Assembly (NCBI GenBank): GCA_024226315.1
Contig: JAAELT010000407.1
Span: 1 to 51,698 of the forward strand
Source: a bacterium
Lineage (GTDB): Bacteria > Acidobacteriota > Thermoanaerobaculia > Multivoradales > J023
Length of the DNA: 51,698 nt
Reading direction: 5' to 3'
A model generated the notes under the pieces. That model had not been told where the DNA came from. It searched no databases and saw only the letters and a program-made list of their open reading frames with translations. How positions within the stretch are numbered: position 1 is the stretch's first letter; each line of letters begins with the position of its first letter. The position numbers and the translations under genes were made by a program. This document shows, one piece after another, positions 8,647 to 18,215 of the stretch.

Positions 8647-10521
8647 TCAAGGTGGCGGCACGGTGAAGCAGAAGGTCGAGCCGTGCCCAACTCCGTCGGA
8701 CTCCGCCCATACCCTGCCACCGTGGGCGCTGATGATCCGCTGGACCAGCGCCAGGCCGACCCCGTGCCCGTCTTTCTGCGGATCCAGGCGCTCGAACAGG
8801 GCGAAGACGCGCTCGTGGTCCCGGGGATCGAGACCGATGCCGTTGTCGCGCACGAAGAAAACCGTCTCGCCGTCAACTTGACGCGCCCCCACCTCCAGCA
8901 CCAGCGCCCACCTCTCGCTCATGAACTTGACCGCGTTCTGGAGCAGGCTCTTGAGCACCTGCTGCAGCTGGGCACGGTCGCCGATCACCGACGGCATGTT
9001 GGGGGCGATCACGATCTCCACCCGCCGATCGCCCAGGTCAGTCACCTGACCGACCGTCTCGAAGGCCAGCTCGCTCATCGAGATCTGCTGTGGCGAGTTG
9101 CTCATGCGGCCCACCAGCAGCAGCTTGAGCAGCTCGTCGAGCAGGTGGACCATCCTGCCGACCGCGCCGTGGGTGCGCTCCACGTCCCGACCCAGCTGCT
9201 CGACGTCGCCGGCCGCGGCGTCTTCCCGCAGCGCGCCCAGGGAGCTGCGCACCGAGACCAGCAGGATCTTCAAGTGCTGTGACAGGGTGGAGGCGAAACG
9301 CTCCATCTCGGCGAGCCGTTCGCGGGTGGCGGCATTGCGGTCTCCGAGCTCGGAGATGTCCCGGCGGTAGCTCTCCTTACGCTGTTCGAGCTCGCTGTTG
9401 AGGCGACCGAGATCGAGCGTGGCCTGTGCCAGCTGCGTCGAGGCCTGCTCGAAGTCACTCGCCTTCCGCTTAAGCTGCATCGAGGTCTGCTCGAGCTCGG
9501 CCGCGACCCTGTCGTGCTCGCCGCGAGCCTGCTCGAGCTCGCGCGCGCGCCGGTCGAGCTCAGTCGAGGTCTGTTCCAGATCAGAGGTCGCCTGGTGCAA
9601 ATCGGCCGCGGTCTCGCTGAGCTCGCCGTGGGTAAGCTCGAGCTTGGCCAGAGCGCGCTCGCGCTCGCTCGACGTCCGCTCCAGCTCCGCGGAGAGTCGG
9701 CCGCGGTCCAGACTCGCCTCCTCGAGCTGCGTCGAGACCTGGGCGAGGTCGTTGAAGGTTTCTTTGAGACTCTTCGAGGTCTGCTCCAACTCCTGCTCTC
9801 GCTCCGCGACCACCTTCGATGTGTGTTTCGCCAGGCGACGCCGGTTCGCCAGGCTCCAGATCAGGAGCAGGGAGGTCCCCACGGCCGCCGCGGCCGCCGC
9901 GGCCGCGATCCAGGGCCATGGCTGGAGCCGGCTGGCCGCTGCCGCGGCCTCCGCTTGCGGAAGCTCTAGCTCCTGGTGCAACCGCCCGATCTCGAGTTGG
10001 TGCTGCCGGCGTTCGGTCTCGAGCTGCTGCTCCAGCTCCGCCAGCTGTTGACCGGCTCCCTCACCCTCGGTCGCGGCCTCGAGCTCCTGGTACTGACGAA
10101 GAGCTTCGTACGCTTCGCGGTGACGGCCCGTGGCGGCATAGGCTACGGCCAGCGACTCGTTGACGTCGCGCAGGGTGGCCGTGGCGTTGATCTCGGTGGC
10201 GGCGGCTCTCGCTCGCCGCAGCGTCTCGGCAGCCGCCGGTACCCTACCTGCCGACAGGTGGATCCTGCCGATCGCCAGCAGATTGTCGGCAATCGGCCGC
10301 TGTTCGCCGAGCTCCCGCGCCAGCTTGAGCGATTGTCGGAAGTAGGAAAGCGCGGCGCTGGAATCCCCATCCTGCAGATGGGTCTCGCCGAGCTCTGCCA
10401 GCAGCTCGACTCTCTCGGTGCCGCTGGCGCTCTCGAGACGAGCCTCGAGATCCCCCGTCGGTGGCTGTGCCAGGACGAGATGGGGTGCCAGAAGGCAGAG
10501 CGAAACGAAGGTTTTCTTCAT
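8647..10521 (-). CDS. TPR/coiled-coil sensor kinase-like protein with a degenerate HisKA motif
   Basis: 624 residues. Signal peptide 1-18; TPR-like helices about 35-150; coiled coil 155-185; membrane helix about 203-225; a very long cytoplasmic coiled coil about 235-410 built of imperfect repeats (ELEQTS, DLEQTSTELD); HisKA-like region about 405-470; HATPase 480-621. The ATPase boxes are intact: N box LLQNAVKFM (N529), G1 DNGIGLDP (559-566), F box FALFERLD, G2 GHGVGLAL. In the dimerisation helix the usual S-H-D-L reads S-Q-H-L (414-417), so the phospho-acceptor position holds Gln and the only His is shifted by one. The neighbouring divergent kinase has the normal motif and a near-identical C-terminus. 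It may be a pseudokinase, a regulator of its neighbour, or a kinase using His416. Confidence 0.85.
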   Translation of the reverse strand: MKKTFVSLCLLAPHLVLAQPPTGDLEARLESASGTERVELLAELGETHLQDGDSSAALSYFRQSLKLARELGEQRPIADNLLAIGRIHLSAGRVPAAAETLRRARAAATEINATATLRDVNESLAVAYAATGRHREAYEALRQYQELEAATEGEGAGQQLAELEQQLETERRQHQLEIGRLHQELELPQAEAAAAASRLQPWPWIAAAAAAAAVGTSLLLIWSLANRRRLAKHTSKVVAEREQELEQTSKSLKETFNDLAQVSTQLEEASLDRGRLSAELERTSSERERALAKLELTHGELSETAADLHQATSDLEQTSTELDRRARELEQARGEHDRVAAELEQTSMQLKRKASDFEQASTQLAQATLDLGRLNSELEQRKESYRRDISELGDRNAATRERLAEMERFASTLSQHLKILLVSVRSSLGALREDAAAGDVEQLGRDVERTHGAVGRMVHLLDELLKLLLVGRMSNSPQQISMSELAFETVGQVTDLGDRRVEIVIAPNMPSVIGDRAQLQQVLKSLLQNAVKFMSERWALVLEVGARQVDGETVFFVRDNGIGLDPRDHERVFALFERLDPQKDGHGVGLALVQRIISAHGGRVWAESDGVGHGSTFCFTVPPP

Positions 10522-10632
10522 CGATCGCGACCGAAAGGGGAGTTTTGTATCAACGTTTGGGCGGCCTTATCTTATCCGCAAAATACTCGCGGACCCGGCC
10601 CAGCTGGGGATAGACTGCAAAGCTCCATTCTG

Positions 10633-11640
10633 ATGGTCCAGGAAATTTGCGATATGTGGCCGGGCGCCGAGAACCACACCTGGGTGTCGATCACTGCCTT
10701 ACCGGCCCTCGGCGAGGCGTGGTGGGCCGTTGCGCTCGCGGCGCTCGTCTTGGCGGCGCTGGCCGGCACACTGGGACTGTGGTCCTACCGCCGCAACCTG
10801 GCACGGGAACGAGCCATCACCGAGCGCGAGCGGGCGATCAATCGCGATCTGCGCGAGCTCGCCGAGCTCAAGGATCTGCTGCTCGCCGACCGCGCCGCCG
10901 ACATCGCGGATCGCGAACGGCTGATCTCCGAGCTCCGGTCGCGCAACGCCGAGCTGGCGCGGTTCAACTACACCGTGTCCCACGATCTCAAGAATCCCCT
11001 GGTCACCATCAAGGCCTACGTCGGGCTGGTGAAGAGAGACGCGGCTGCCGGCAACGCCGAGCGCATGATTCGTGACATCGACCGCATCGGCGCGGCCGCC
11101 GAGCACATGCACCAGCTGCTCGAGGAGCTGCTCGAGCTGTCGCGCGTCGGGCGCTCGATGGCTAAGCCGGTGGACGTGCCGATGGGCCAATTGGTGCGCG
11201 AAGCCGCGGCCCGGTACGACACCAACGAAGGTGGCGTGGAGATCGAGATCGCCACCGACCTGCCCACGGTCCGGGGCGACCGCAAGAGGCTCCTGGAGGT
11301 GCTGCACAACCTGCTCGACAACGCGATCAGCTACATGGGCAGTCAACCGTCGCCGCGGGTCGAGGTCGGCACCCGGCGCACTGTCCGCGACGGAGAGGTT
11401 CAGGAAACGATCTTCTACGTGCGCGACAACGGTGCCGGCATCGAGCCGCCCTACCACGAGAAGGTCTTCGGCTTGTTCGAGCGACTCGACGCCGAGACCG
11501 AAGGGACCGGCATCGGCCTGGCCCTGGTCAAGCGGATCGTCGAGGTTCACGGCGGACGCGTCTGGGTCGAGTCGAAGGGCCGCGGCCACGGCTCGACCTT
11601 CTGCTTCACCCTGTCGGATCAGGCGGCCAGCGCCGGTTGA
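10633..11640 (+). CDS. Membrane histidine kinase with canonical HisKA and HATPase domains
   Basis: 335 residues from the ATG at 10633; an ATG at 10654 is an alternative. One membrane helix lies at about 28-50 (WWAVALAALVLAALAGTLGLW). A short coiled coil follows at 55-110, then HisKA with TVSHDLKNPLVTIK (His117), then HATPase with LHNLLDNAISYM, DNGAGIEPP, FGLFERLD and GTGIGLAL. No extracellular sensor domain is present; a signal could enter through the helix or a partner. It shares its last ~200 residues in pattern with the divergent kinase 111 bp away, including the ending GHGSTFCFT, so the two are likely paralogues. No response regulator is adjacent; one without a DNA-binding domain is at 47.6-48.7 kb. 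Confidence 0.9.
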   Translation: MVQEICDMWPGAENHTWVSITALPALGEAWWAVALAALVLAALAGTLGLWSYRRNLARERAITERERAINRDLRELAELKDLLLADRAADIADRERLISELRSRNAELARFNYTVSHDLKNPLVTIKAYVGLVKRDAAAGNAERMIRDIDRIGAAAEHMHQLLEELLELSRVGRSMAKPVDVPMGQLVREAAARYDTNEGGVEIEIATDLPTVRGDRKRLLEVLHNLLDNAISYMGSQPSPRVEVGTRRTVRDGEVQETIFYVRDNGAGIEPPYHEKVFGLFERLDAETEGTGIGLALVKRIVEVHGGRVWVESKGRGHGSTFCFTLSDQAASAG

Positions 11641-11649
11641 AGATCCTAT

Positions 11650-13191
11650 TCAAACCCGCACCACCACGCCGCCGCGGCGGGGGTCGCCGGCACCGTCCAC
11701 CGTGCCGGCCCGCGGGTCGATCGCCACCGCGTGTACGCCGCCGAAGAACAGGTTCAGCCGATCCCAGACCTGAAACTCTTCGACATCTTCGCGCAGGGTC
11801 TCGATCGCCCCCTCCGGCCATCCCGGCTCGACGTCCAGCCGGCCGCCCTCGAGGTGGATCCGCGGTCTCCTCACCGCATCTTCCAGCGGCAGGTCGAGCT
11901 CCAGCAGGTTGACGAGCACCTGGAGCACGGCGGTACGCAGACGATTCGAGCCGCCGGACCCGAGGGTGACGAGCCTGCCGTCGGACCGTTCGAGCAAGGT
12001 CGGCGACATCATCGAGGCGAGGCGCTGGTTCTCCGGCCATCGGCTCAGACCGGCGGGGTGGAGATCCTTCTCCCCCAGCATGTTGTTGAGCATGATGCCG
12101 GTTCCTGGCAGCACGAAACCGCTGCCCTCGCCGTTCGAGACGCTGAGGCTCGCCAGGTTGCCGTGGTGATCCGCGACGCTCAAGTGCGTGGTGCCCCGGA
12201 AAGCCGTCAGATGCTCGCGTAGCGAGCGCTGATACGGCGCCAGCAGGTCGGCCCGCAGCAGCAATTGCCGTTGCCGCGGATCGCGCGCGCTCAGCGTCTC
12301 GGCCCGAGCGTGGTTGGTCAGCTTCATGGTGTGGAACAACCGCCCCAGGTGACCTCGCGAGCCGAAGCCCCGACCGGAGGGGGCGTCGGCCCCCTCGAGC
12401 ACTTTGAGCGCGAAGGCGATCAGCGAGGCGCCCGTCGACGGCGGCGGATTGCCGGCCAGGCGATGACCACGGTAACGCCACGAGAGCGGCCCGCGCCGGA
12501 TTACCCGGAAGCTCCGAAGGTCCTCGTGCGTCAGGTGCCCGCCCGAGCCGCAGGCCGACACCAGGGCCTCGGCCAGCTCGCCGCGGTAGAAGAAGTCCTC
12601 GCCCTCGGCGGCCAACTCCGTCATGACGTCGGCCAGCTGCGGACTTCGCCAGGTACGCCCCAGGGCCGTGTCCTCCCCCGCGAACAGGCGAGCCGCCTCG
12701 GGGGTGGAGACCAAGATCGGCCGCAGCGACTCCTGGACGAGCTCGCGCACCTCGTCAATTACCGAGCCCTCCCTCGCCAACCGCGCCGCCGGCGCCACCA
12801 GCCGCGCCATCGGCAGGGTGCCGAGATCGCGGTGGATGCGAAACAGCCCCCTCACCAGTCCCGGCGTGGCGATCGACGCCCTGCCGATGTGGAAGGTCTG
12901 GAAGGCGCCGCCGAAGTCGCATTCGATGGGGAAAAGATCGAAACCGCCCGGGCGTTTCTCGATCGGGGTCTGGGCGAAAAAGTCGAAGACGCTCTCCCTG
13001 CCTTCTTCCGTGCGCGCCAGCAGGAAGCCGCCGCCGCCGAGCGAGGCGAGGATCGGCTCCGCGACGCAGGCCGCGAAGCACCCCGCCACCGCGGCGTCGA
13101 AGGCATTGCCGCCATCGGCCAGGATCTCGCGAGCCGCTTCGGCGGTCGCCGGATGACCAGCGGCCACGACGCCTGGTTTCTTTCTTGCCAT
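11650..13191 (-). CDS. ggt: Gamma-glutamyltransferase family protein
   Basis: 513 residues from the ATG at 13191; the frame stays open far upstream, but that part is antisense to the next gene. The family N-terminal hydrolase signature is present: VAAGHPATAEAAREIL, GGNAFDAAVAG and LGGGGFLLAR. The autocatalytic cleavage site is RGTTHLSVADHHGN, with the nucleophile Thr334 starting the small subunit, followed by GFVLPGTGIMLNNML and LGSGGSNRLRTAVLQVL. The enzyme transfers or hydrolyses gamma-glutamyl groups, for example of glutathione. It is slightly shorter than E. coli Ggt, and I see no signal peptide, so it may act in the cytoplasm. It is convergent with the histidine kinase and divergent from the reductase gene across 225 bp in which I see no other gene. 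Confidence 0.9.
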   Translation of the reverse strand: MARKKPGVVAAGHPATAEAAREILADGGNAFDAAVAGCFAACVAEPILASLGGGGFLLARTEEGRESVFDFFAQTPIEKRPGGFDLFPIECDFGGAFQTFHIGRASIATPGLVRGLFRIHRDLGTLPMARLVAPAARLAREGSVIDEVRELVQESLRPILVSTPEAARLFAGEDTALGRTWRSPQLADVMTELAAEGEDFFYRGELAEALVSACGSGGHLTHEDLRSFRVIRRGPLSWRYRGHRLAGNPPPSTGASLIAFALKVLEGADAPSGRGFGSRGHLGRLFHTMKLTNHARAETLSARDPRQRQLLLRADLLAPYQRSLREHLTAFRGTTHLSVADHHGNLASLSVSNGEGSGFVLPGTGIMLNNMLGEKDLHPAGLSRWPENQRLASMMSPTLLERSDGRLVTLGSGGSNRLRTAVLQVLVNLLELDLPLEDAVRRPRIHLEGGRLDVEPGWPEGAIETLREDVEEFQVWDRLNLFFGGVHAVAIDPRAGTVDGAGDPRRGGVVVRV

Positions 13192-13416
13192 GCAGGTTCT
13201 CGAGAGATCGCGGAGGCGCCCGAATCCGGGATCGCGAAGCCTATCCCATCCGCGCCCGAACAACACCGCACGGTCGGCGAGCAACCGCGCGGGCATGACC
13301 CGGACGCCGCCCCGGCCTGGAGGTATGATCACCGTCGCGACAGCGGCGCTCAGGGCTCGCTGCGCGAGCTGGCCGTGCACGACCGCGACGAACGCAGAAC
13401 TCCGGAGAGAATCCCC

Positions 13417-14565
13417 TTGAGCTCGAACCGCCCCTACGACGTCATCGTTTTCGGCGCCACCGGATTCACCGGCAAGCTGGTCGCCGAGTATCTCGCCTCC
13501 AACTCGCGGGAGTCCCCACGCTGGGCCATCGCCGGTCGCAGCGCCGAGCGGCTGGCGGCGGTCAAGTCGGAGCTCGCCCTGAGCGAGGAGATCGCCACAA
13601 TCACCGCGGACAGCAGCGATCAGGGCTCCCTGCGGGCGATGGCGGAGCAGGCGCGGGTGGTGCTGACCACCGTCGGGCCGTACCAGAAGTATGGCGGCCC
13701 GCTGGTCGCGGCCTGTGTCGAGGCGGGGACCGACTACGTCGACATCACCGGCGAGCCCGAATTCGTCAATGGGGTGATCGAGCACCACGACGACGAAGCC
13801 CGCGACAAGGGCCTGCGCATCGTCAACTGCTGCGGTTTCGACAGCATCCCGCACGACCTCGGCGCCTATGTGATGGTGCAGCAGTTCCCCGACGACGCCA
13901 CCGTGAAGCTCGAGGGATTCGTGTCGGCGAGCGGCAAATTCTCCGGCGGTACCTGGCAATCCGCGGTCAACGCCATGGGACGGGCGCGTCAGCAGCTCAG
14001 GGGTCCCAGGAAGGCACCCACCGGCGACCGCAAGGTGCGCGGCCTGAAGACCCGGGCGCGCCGCGAAGCCGCGGTCAAGGGCTGGGTCGCGCCGATGCCC
14101 ACCATCGATCCGCTGGTGGTGCTGCGCTCGGCGCGGGCGCTGCCGGTCTACGGACGGGAGTTCCGTTACGGCCACTACATCCGGGTCGGCAGCCTGGCCA
14201 AGCTGCTGGCGCTGGGAGTCGGCGTCGGCTCGGTCTTCGGCCTGGCCCAGCTCAAACCAACCCGCAACCTGCTGCTGAAGATGCGCCAGTCCGGCGACGG
14301 GCCAACCCCGGAGGAGCGGGCGCGCGGCAAGTTCCGGGTCACCTTTCTCGGCACCGCGGACGGCCAGCGGGTGATCGGCGAGGCCTCGGGCGGCGATCCG
14401 GGCTACGGCGAGACCTCCAAGATGGTCGCCGAGTCGGCCCTGTGCCTCGCCCTCGACCGCGAGCAGCTGCCGGAACGCTTCGGCGTCTTGACGCCGGCGG
14501 CGGCGATGGCCGATCGCCTGCTCGAGCGCCTGCGTGCCGCCGGCCTGCGGTTCGAGATCCTCTAA
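13417..14565 (+). CDS. Saccharopine dehydrogenase-like NAD(P)-binding reductase
   Basis: 382 residues from a TTG at 13417 preceded by GGAGAGA 7 nt upstream; the frame is open further upstream without homology. The Rossmann motif begins at once: YDVIVFGATGFTGKLVAEYLA, then AIAGRSAERL, VVLTTVGPYQKYG and GTDYVDITGE. These match the trans-acting enoyl reductase / saccharopine reductase-like family, used for example in mycobacterial glycolipid synthesis, rather than lysine-forming saccharopine dehydrogenase. A hydrophobic segment at about 260-280 (LAKLLALGVGVGSVFGLAQL) suggests association with membranes. The substrate cannot be read from the sequence; a lipid-linked substrate is plausible. Confidence 0.85.
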   Translation: MSSNRPYDVIVFGATGFTGKLVAEYLASNSRESPRWAIAGRSAERLAAVKSELALSEEIATITADSSDQGSLRAMAEQARVVLTTVGPYQKYGGPLVAACVEAGTDYVDITGEPEFVNGVIEHHDDEARDKGLRIVNCCGFDSIPHDLGAYVMVQQFPDDATVKLEGFVSASGKFSGGTWQSAVNAMGRARQQLRGPRKAPTGDRKVRGLKTRARREAAVKGWVAPMPTIDPLVVLRSARALPVYGREFRYGHYIRVGSLAKLLALGVGVGSVFGLAQLKPTRNLLLKMRQSGDGPTPEERARGKFRVTFLGTADGQRVIGEASGGDPGYGETSKMVAESALCLALDREQLPERFGVLTPAAAMADRLLERLRAAGLRFEIL

Positions 14566-14679
14566 CGCCACATGACCTATCGCCGATTCAAACCCTCCGG
14601 GACGACGCGGCATCTCAGGGTTGACCCGCGGCCGGTCGCCGGCCGCCGGTCCATCAACCCGACACAAAGGAGAATGCTG

Positions 14680-15516
14680 ATGAAGATCTGGCGCTTCGCA
14701 ATCCTGCTAGCTGTTGTTTCGTTGATCGTCGGCCCCGCCGTCTGGGCCGACGTGGAAGAAGAAGAGACCGTCGAGCGCACCGCCACCCTGGGATCCGGTG
14801 GGCGGGTGGTCGTCGAGACCACCAACGGCAGCATCAAGGTGGAGAGCTGGAGCGGCTCGGAGGTCCAGGTGACGGCGCGCAAGAAGGCCCGCGCGGACGA
14901 CTCCTCGCGCGCCCGCGAGCTGCTCTCCGAGATCGAGATCCACGTCGAGGAGCGCGGCGGCGAGGTGCGTATCGAGGCCGACATGCCGAGCTCGGGAATG
15001 GGCTCGGGCTGGTTCCGCGACGAGTCGGCCACCGTCTCCTTCCAGATCAAGATGCCGGCCGACGCCGAGCTAGAAGCCCGCTCGCGCAACGGCTCGATCG
15101 AGGCGCGCGAGATCGGCGGCCGCACCCGGCTGCGCACCTCGAACGGCTCGATCAAGGCCTTCGGCGTCGACGGTGCGCTGCAGGTCGAGAGCTCCAACGG
15201 CAGCATCAAGGCCTACGACGTCAACGGACCGGTGAACGCCTCCACCAACAACGGCAGCATCACGGCCGAGGTCACCACCGACGACTTACCCGAAGGCTTC
15301 CGCATGAAGACCACCAACGGCTCGATCGAGCTCGAGCTCGACGCCGGCGTCGCCGCCAGCATCTCGGCGCGCACCCGCAACGGCTCGGTGTCCACCGACT
15401 TCCCGGGCGGTACCCAGGATCGCCGCCGCAAGACCCTCGAGCTCGATCTGAACGGCGGTGGCCCGCGCGTCGAGATCGAGAGCACCAACGGCAGCATCCG
15501 CGTGCGCGAGCACTGA
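14680..15516 (+). CDS. Secreted DUF4097-type protein with eight NGSI-like repeats
   Basis: 278 residues from the ATG at 14680, with AAAGGAG 7 nt upstream; the ATG at 14674 is too close to that site. A signal peptide ends near VWAD. The mature part is a regular beta structure in which NGSI/NGSV recurs eight times (for example TTNGSIKV, RNGSIEA, SNGSIKA twice, NNGSITA, RNGSVST, TNGSIRV), consistent with the beta-solenoid-like DUF4097/DUF4098 family. The function is unknown. It is 205 bp upstream of a TonB-dependent receptor on the same strand; it probably has its own promoter, as the receptor has a separate Shine-Dalgarno and leader. Confidence 0.85.
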   Translation: MKIWRFAILLAVVSLIVGPAVWADVEEEETVERTATLGSGGRVVVETTNGSIKVESWSGSEVQVTARKKARADDSSRARELLSEIEIHVEERGGEVRIEADMPSSGMGSGWFRDESATVSFQIKMPADAELEARSRNGSIEAREIGGRTRLRTSNGSIKAFGVDGALQVESSNGSIKAYDVNGPVNASTNNGSITAEVTTDDLPEGFRMKTTNGSIELELDAGVAASISARTRNGSVSTDFPGGTQDRRRKTLELDLNGGGPRVEIESTNGSIRVREH

Positions 15517-15721
15517 TTTTCGTCCGCGCGCCGTTGGCGCGACGACCCTCCTCATCAGTGAGCCTTCCGCGCTGGCCGGGGAGTGCCCAGGCCTGGCTGT
15601 GCTATGCTCCGGCCAAGCAAAAACCGACAACATCCTGATCTCCGCGAGCCGATCGCCGACGCCTCGACGCGGCTCGCACCGCCGGGCATTGGGAAAGCGT
15701 AACCGAAGGAAGGAAAAGCCG

Positions 15722-18148
15722 ATGAGAACGAACATCTGGAAGCTCGTGTGGACGTTGACGATCGCCTGCGCGATCCTGCTCGCCCCGGCATCGATTGCCC
15801 AGTCCGAAGAAGCGGCCAACGAGGAGATGGCCGCTGAGGAGGAAGCCGACGAGGAGTTCGAGGAAACGATCGTCGTGGTGGGCTCGCGTTCCGCCGAGCC
15901 ACGGTCCATCATCGATTCGCCCGTGCCCGTCGACGTCATCAGCGGTGAGGACTTCAACAACCTGGGCAACTCGGCGGACCTGACCGACAACCTGAAGACC
16001 CTCGTGCCATCCTACACGGCGACCCCGGCCACCGGCGACGGCAGCGCCTTCGTGCGCCCCACCTCGCTGCGCGGCACCGCCCCCGATCAGACCCTGGTGC
16101 TGGTGAACGGCAAACGCCGCCACCGCTCGGCCCTGGTGCAGTTCTTCGCGCCGGCGGCGGGCAACGGCGCCCACGGCGTCGACGTCGGCATGATTCCCGG
16201 CATCGCGATCAAGCGCGTCGAAGTGCTGCGCGACGGCGCTGCTGCCCAGTACGGCTCCGACGCCATCGCCGGTGTCATCAACTTCGAGATGAAGGACGCC
16301 TCGGACGGCGCCGAGGTCCAGCTACAGTACGGTCAGCACTACGAGGGCGAAGAGGGCCTCAAGGTCGGCGTCAACGCCGGCTTCGCCCTGCCCAGCAACG
16401 GCTTCATCAATTTCAGCCTGGAGCACGTCGACAACGACGCGCTGTCGCGCGGCGTACAGCGCCCGGACGCGCAGGCGCTGATCGACGCGGGAGTCCAGGG
16501 CGTCGGCGCGGACGCGCCGTTCGGCGACACCCCCCTGGTGCAGACCTGGGGCCGCCCGGAGACCGAGGGCACGCGGTTCTTCCTGAACGGCGGATTCCTG
16601 GTGGGCGACAACGCCCAGTTCTACTTCCACGGCAACTATGCCGACACCGACGGCCGCTACCGGTTCTTCTACCGCACGCCCAATCACTCGAGCCTTGTGC
16701 CGTTGCGCGCGATGGGATTTACCGGGCTGCCGGCGGGCTACACGCCGTTTCTCGATGGCGCCCAGAAAGACACCAGCCTGGTCGCGGGGCTCACCGGCCT
16801 GTTCTCGAACGGCATCACCTACGATTTCAGTGCCAGCCTCGGCAAGAACGAGCTCGACTATTTCCTCAACAACACGATCAACCCGGATCTGGGCCTGGTG
16901 GGTGGCAATCCCGCGCAAAGGGGTTTTGATACGGGCGGCTACGAGCAGGAAGAGACCAATATCAATGCCGATTTCTCCAAGCCGATCGGCGACAACATGA
17001 ACCTCGGGTTCGGCGCGGAATGGCGGGAAGAAACCTACATCGCGGTGGCGGGCGAGCCGAATTCGTACCTGGGCGCGGGCTCCAACGGTCTGAAGGGTAT
17101 CGCCCCCTCTGACGCCGGAGAGTTCGCTCGCGACAACATCGCGGTCTATCTGGATCTGGAGCACGACATCAGCGACGAATGGCTGATGCAGTACGCGCTC
17201 CGCTTCGAGGACTACTCGGACTTCGGCGGTACCGTGAACGGCAAGATCGCGACGCGCTACTCCGTGAGCCCGAAGTTCACCCTCCGCGGCGCCGTGTCGA
17301 CCGGCTTCCACGCGCCCACACCTGGCCAGGCCAACGTCCGCACGACGATCACGACCTTCGACGGCGTCACCGGCCTGCAGGTCGAAGAGGGTCTGGTGCC
17401 GTCCACCAGCCCGCTGGTGGCGGCCGTCGGCGGCAAGGCGCTGACCGAAGAGACGTCGCTGAACTACAGCGCCGGCTTCACCACCGACATCGGCGGCTCG
17501 ACGACGCTCACCGTCGATGCCTACCTGATCGAGGTCGACGACCGCATCTACCGCACGGGCGACATCCCGGTCCCCGGCACCACCAGCCAGACGATCTCGT
17601 TCTACACCAACGCACTCGACGTCGAGTCGCAGGGTGTCGACATTGTGCTCACCTCGAGGTCCGAGTGGTCCTCGGGCGCCGCCACCGACTGGGCGTTCGT
17701 GTTCGGTTTCAACGAGGTCGACGTCGTCGGCCAGACTCCCGTCTCCGGCGTCAACCCGGTGAGCGAGGGGATCATCGAGGACATCGAGAACAACTACCCC
17801 AACGAGCGCTTCGTGTTCACCGCCGACACCAGCTTCGGCGAGGCCTGGGGCTTCCTGGCCCGCGCCAACTACTACGGCAAGCACTTCGACGAGCGCGGCC
17901 GCATCGGCGCGGCGAGCAATCCGTCGTTCGAGATCGGCGAGACCATCTACGTCGACCTCGAGCTGAGCTACGAATTCAGCAACAACTTTCGCCTGGCGTT
18001 TGGCGGCATCAACGTCTTCGACGAGTTCGTCGACGAGATCTTCCCGCCGTTCTCGAACCGCCAGAGCGTCGGCCTCCAGTACCCGCGCCGCAGCGCCGCC
18101 AACTACGAAGGCGGCTCGTGGTACGTGAGGACGACCTTCAGGTTCTAG
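15722..18148 (+). CDS. TonB-dependent outer membrane receptor
   Basis: 808 residues. The signal peptide ends near SIAQS; an acidic stretch (EEMAAEEEADEEFEE) follows, then the TonB-box-like TIVVVGSR. The plug domain (about 55-185) shows PVPVDVISGEDF, SLRGTAPDQTLVLVNGKRRH and VEVLRDGAAAQYGSDAIAGVIN. The 22-strand barrel closes with an aromatic C-terminus (WYVRTTFRF), the usual BAM signal. It imports an unidentified ligand across the outer membrane using TonB/ExbBD energy. No transporter partner is adjacent. The Shine-Dalgarno GAAGGAAGG lies just upstream of the ATG. A strong hairpin follows the stop codon. Confidence 0.95.
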   Translation: MRTNIWKLVWTLTIACAILLAPASIAQSEEAANEEMAAEEEADEEFEETIVVVGSRSAEPRSIIDSPVPVDVISGEDFNNLGNSADLTDNLKTLVPSYTATPATGDGSAFVRPTSLRGTAPDQTLVLVNGKRRHRSALVQFFAPAAGNGAHGVDVGMIPGIAIKRVEVLRDGAAAQYGSDAIAGVINFEMKDASDGAEVQLQYGQHYEGEEGLKVGVNAGFALPSNGFINFSLEHVDNDALSRGVQRPDAQALIDAGVQGVGADAPFGDTPLVQTWGRPETEGTRFFLNGGFLVGDNAQFYFHGNYADTDGRYRFFYRTPNHSSLVPLRAMGFTGLPAGYTPFLDGAQKDTSLVAGLTGLFSNGITYDFSASLGKNELDYFLNNTINPDLGLVGGNPAQRGFDTGGYEQEETNINADFSKPIGDNMNLGFGAEWREETYIAVAGEPNSYLGAGSNGLKGIAPSDAGEFARDNIAVYLDLEHDISDEWLMQYALRFEDYSDFGGTVNGKIATRYSVSPKFTLRGAVSTGFHAPTPGQANVRTTITTFDGVTGLQVEEGLVPSTSPLVAAVGGKALTEETSLNYSAGFTTDIGGSTTLTVDAYLIEVDDRIYRTGDIPVPGTTSQTISFYTNALDVESQGVDIVLTSRSEWSSGAATDWAFVFGFNEVDVVGQTPVSGVNPVSEGIIEDIENNYPNERFVFTADTSFGEAWGFLARANYYGKHFDERGRIGAASNPSFEIGETIYVDLELSYEFSNNFRLAFGGINVFDEFVDEIFPPFSNRQSVGLQYPRRSAANYEGGSWYVRTTFRF

Positions 18149-18161
18149 GTTCACCCTGACC

Positions 18162-18198
18162 GGCGAGGCCGCCTTCGCGCAAACACGGCGGCCTCGCC
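18162..18198. terminator. Perfect 12-bp hairpin between convergent genes
   Basis: GGCGAGGCCGCC (18162-18173) and GGCGGCCTCGCC (18187-18198) are perfectly complementary around a 13-nt loop, right after the receptor stop and just beyond the stop of the minus-strand mini-gene. It probably terminates from both sides, although T-tracts are poor. Confidence 0.7.
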
Positions 18199-18215
18199 TG
18201 ACCGGTTCAGGTCAT

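Noticed and set aside
11650..14667. 1005-codon minus-strand frame as one long protein
   Set aside because: Only 11650-13191 matches gamma-glutamyltransferase; the upstream part is antisense to the saccharopine dehydrogenase-like gene.
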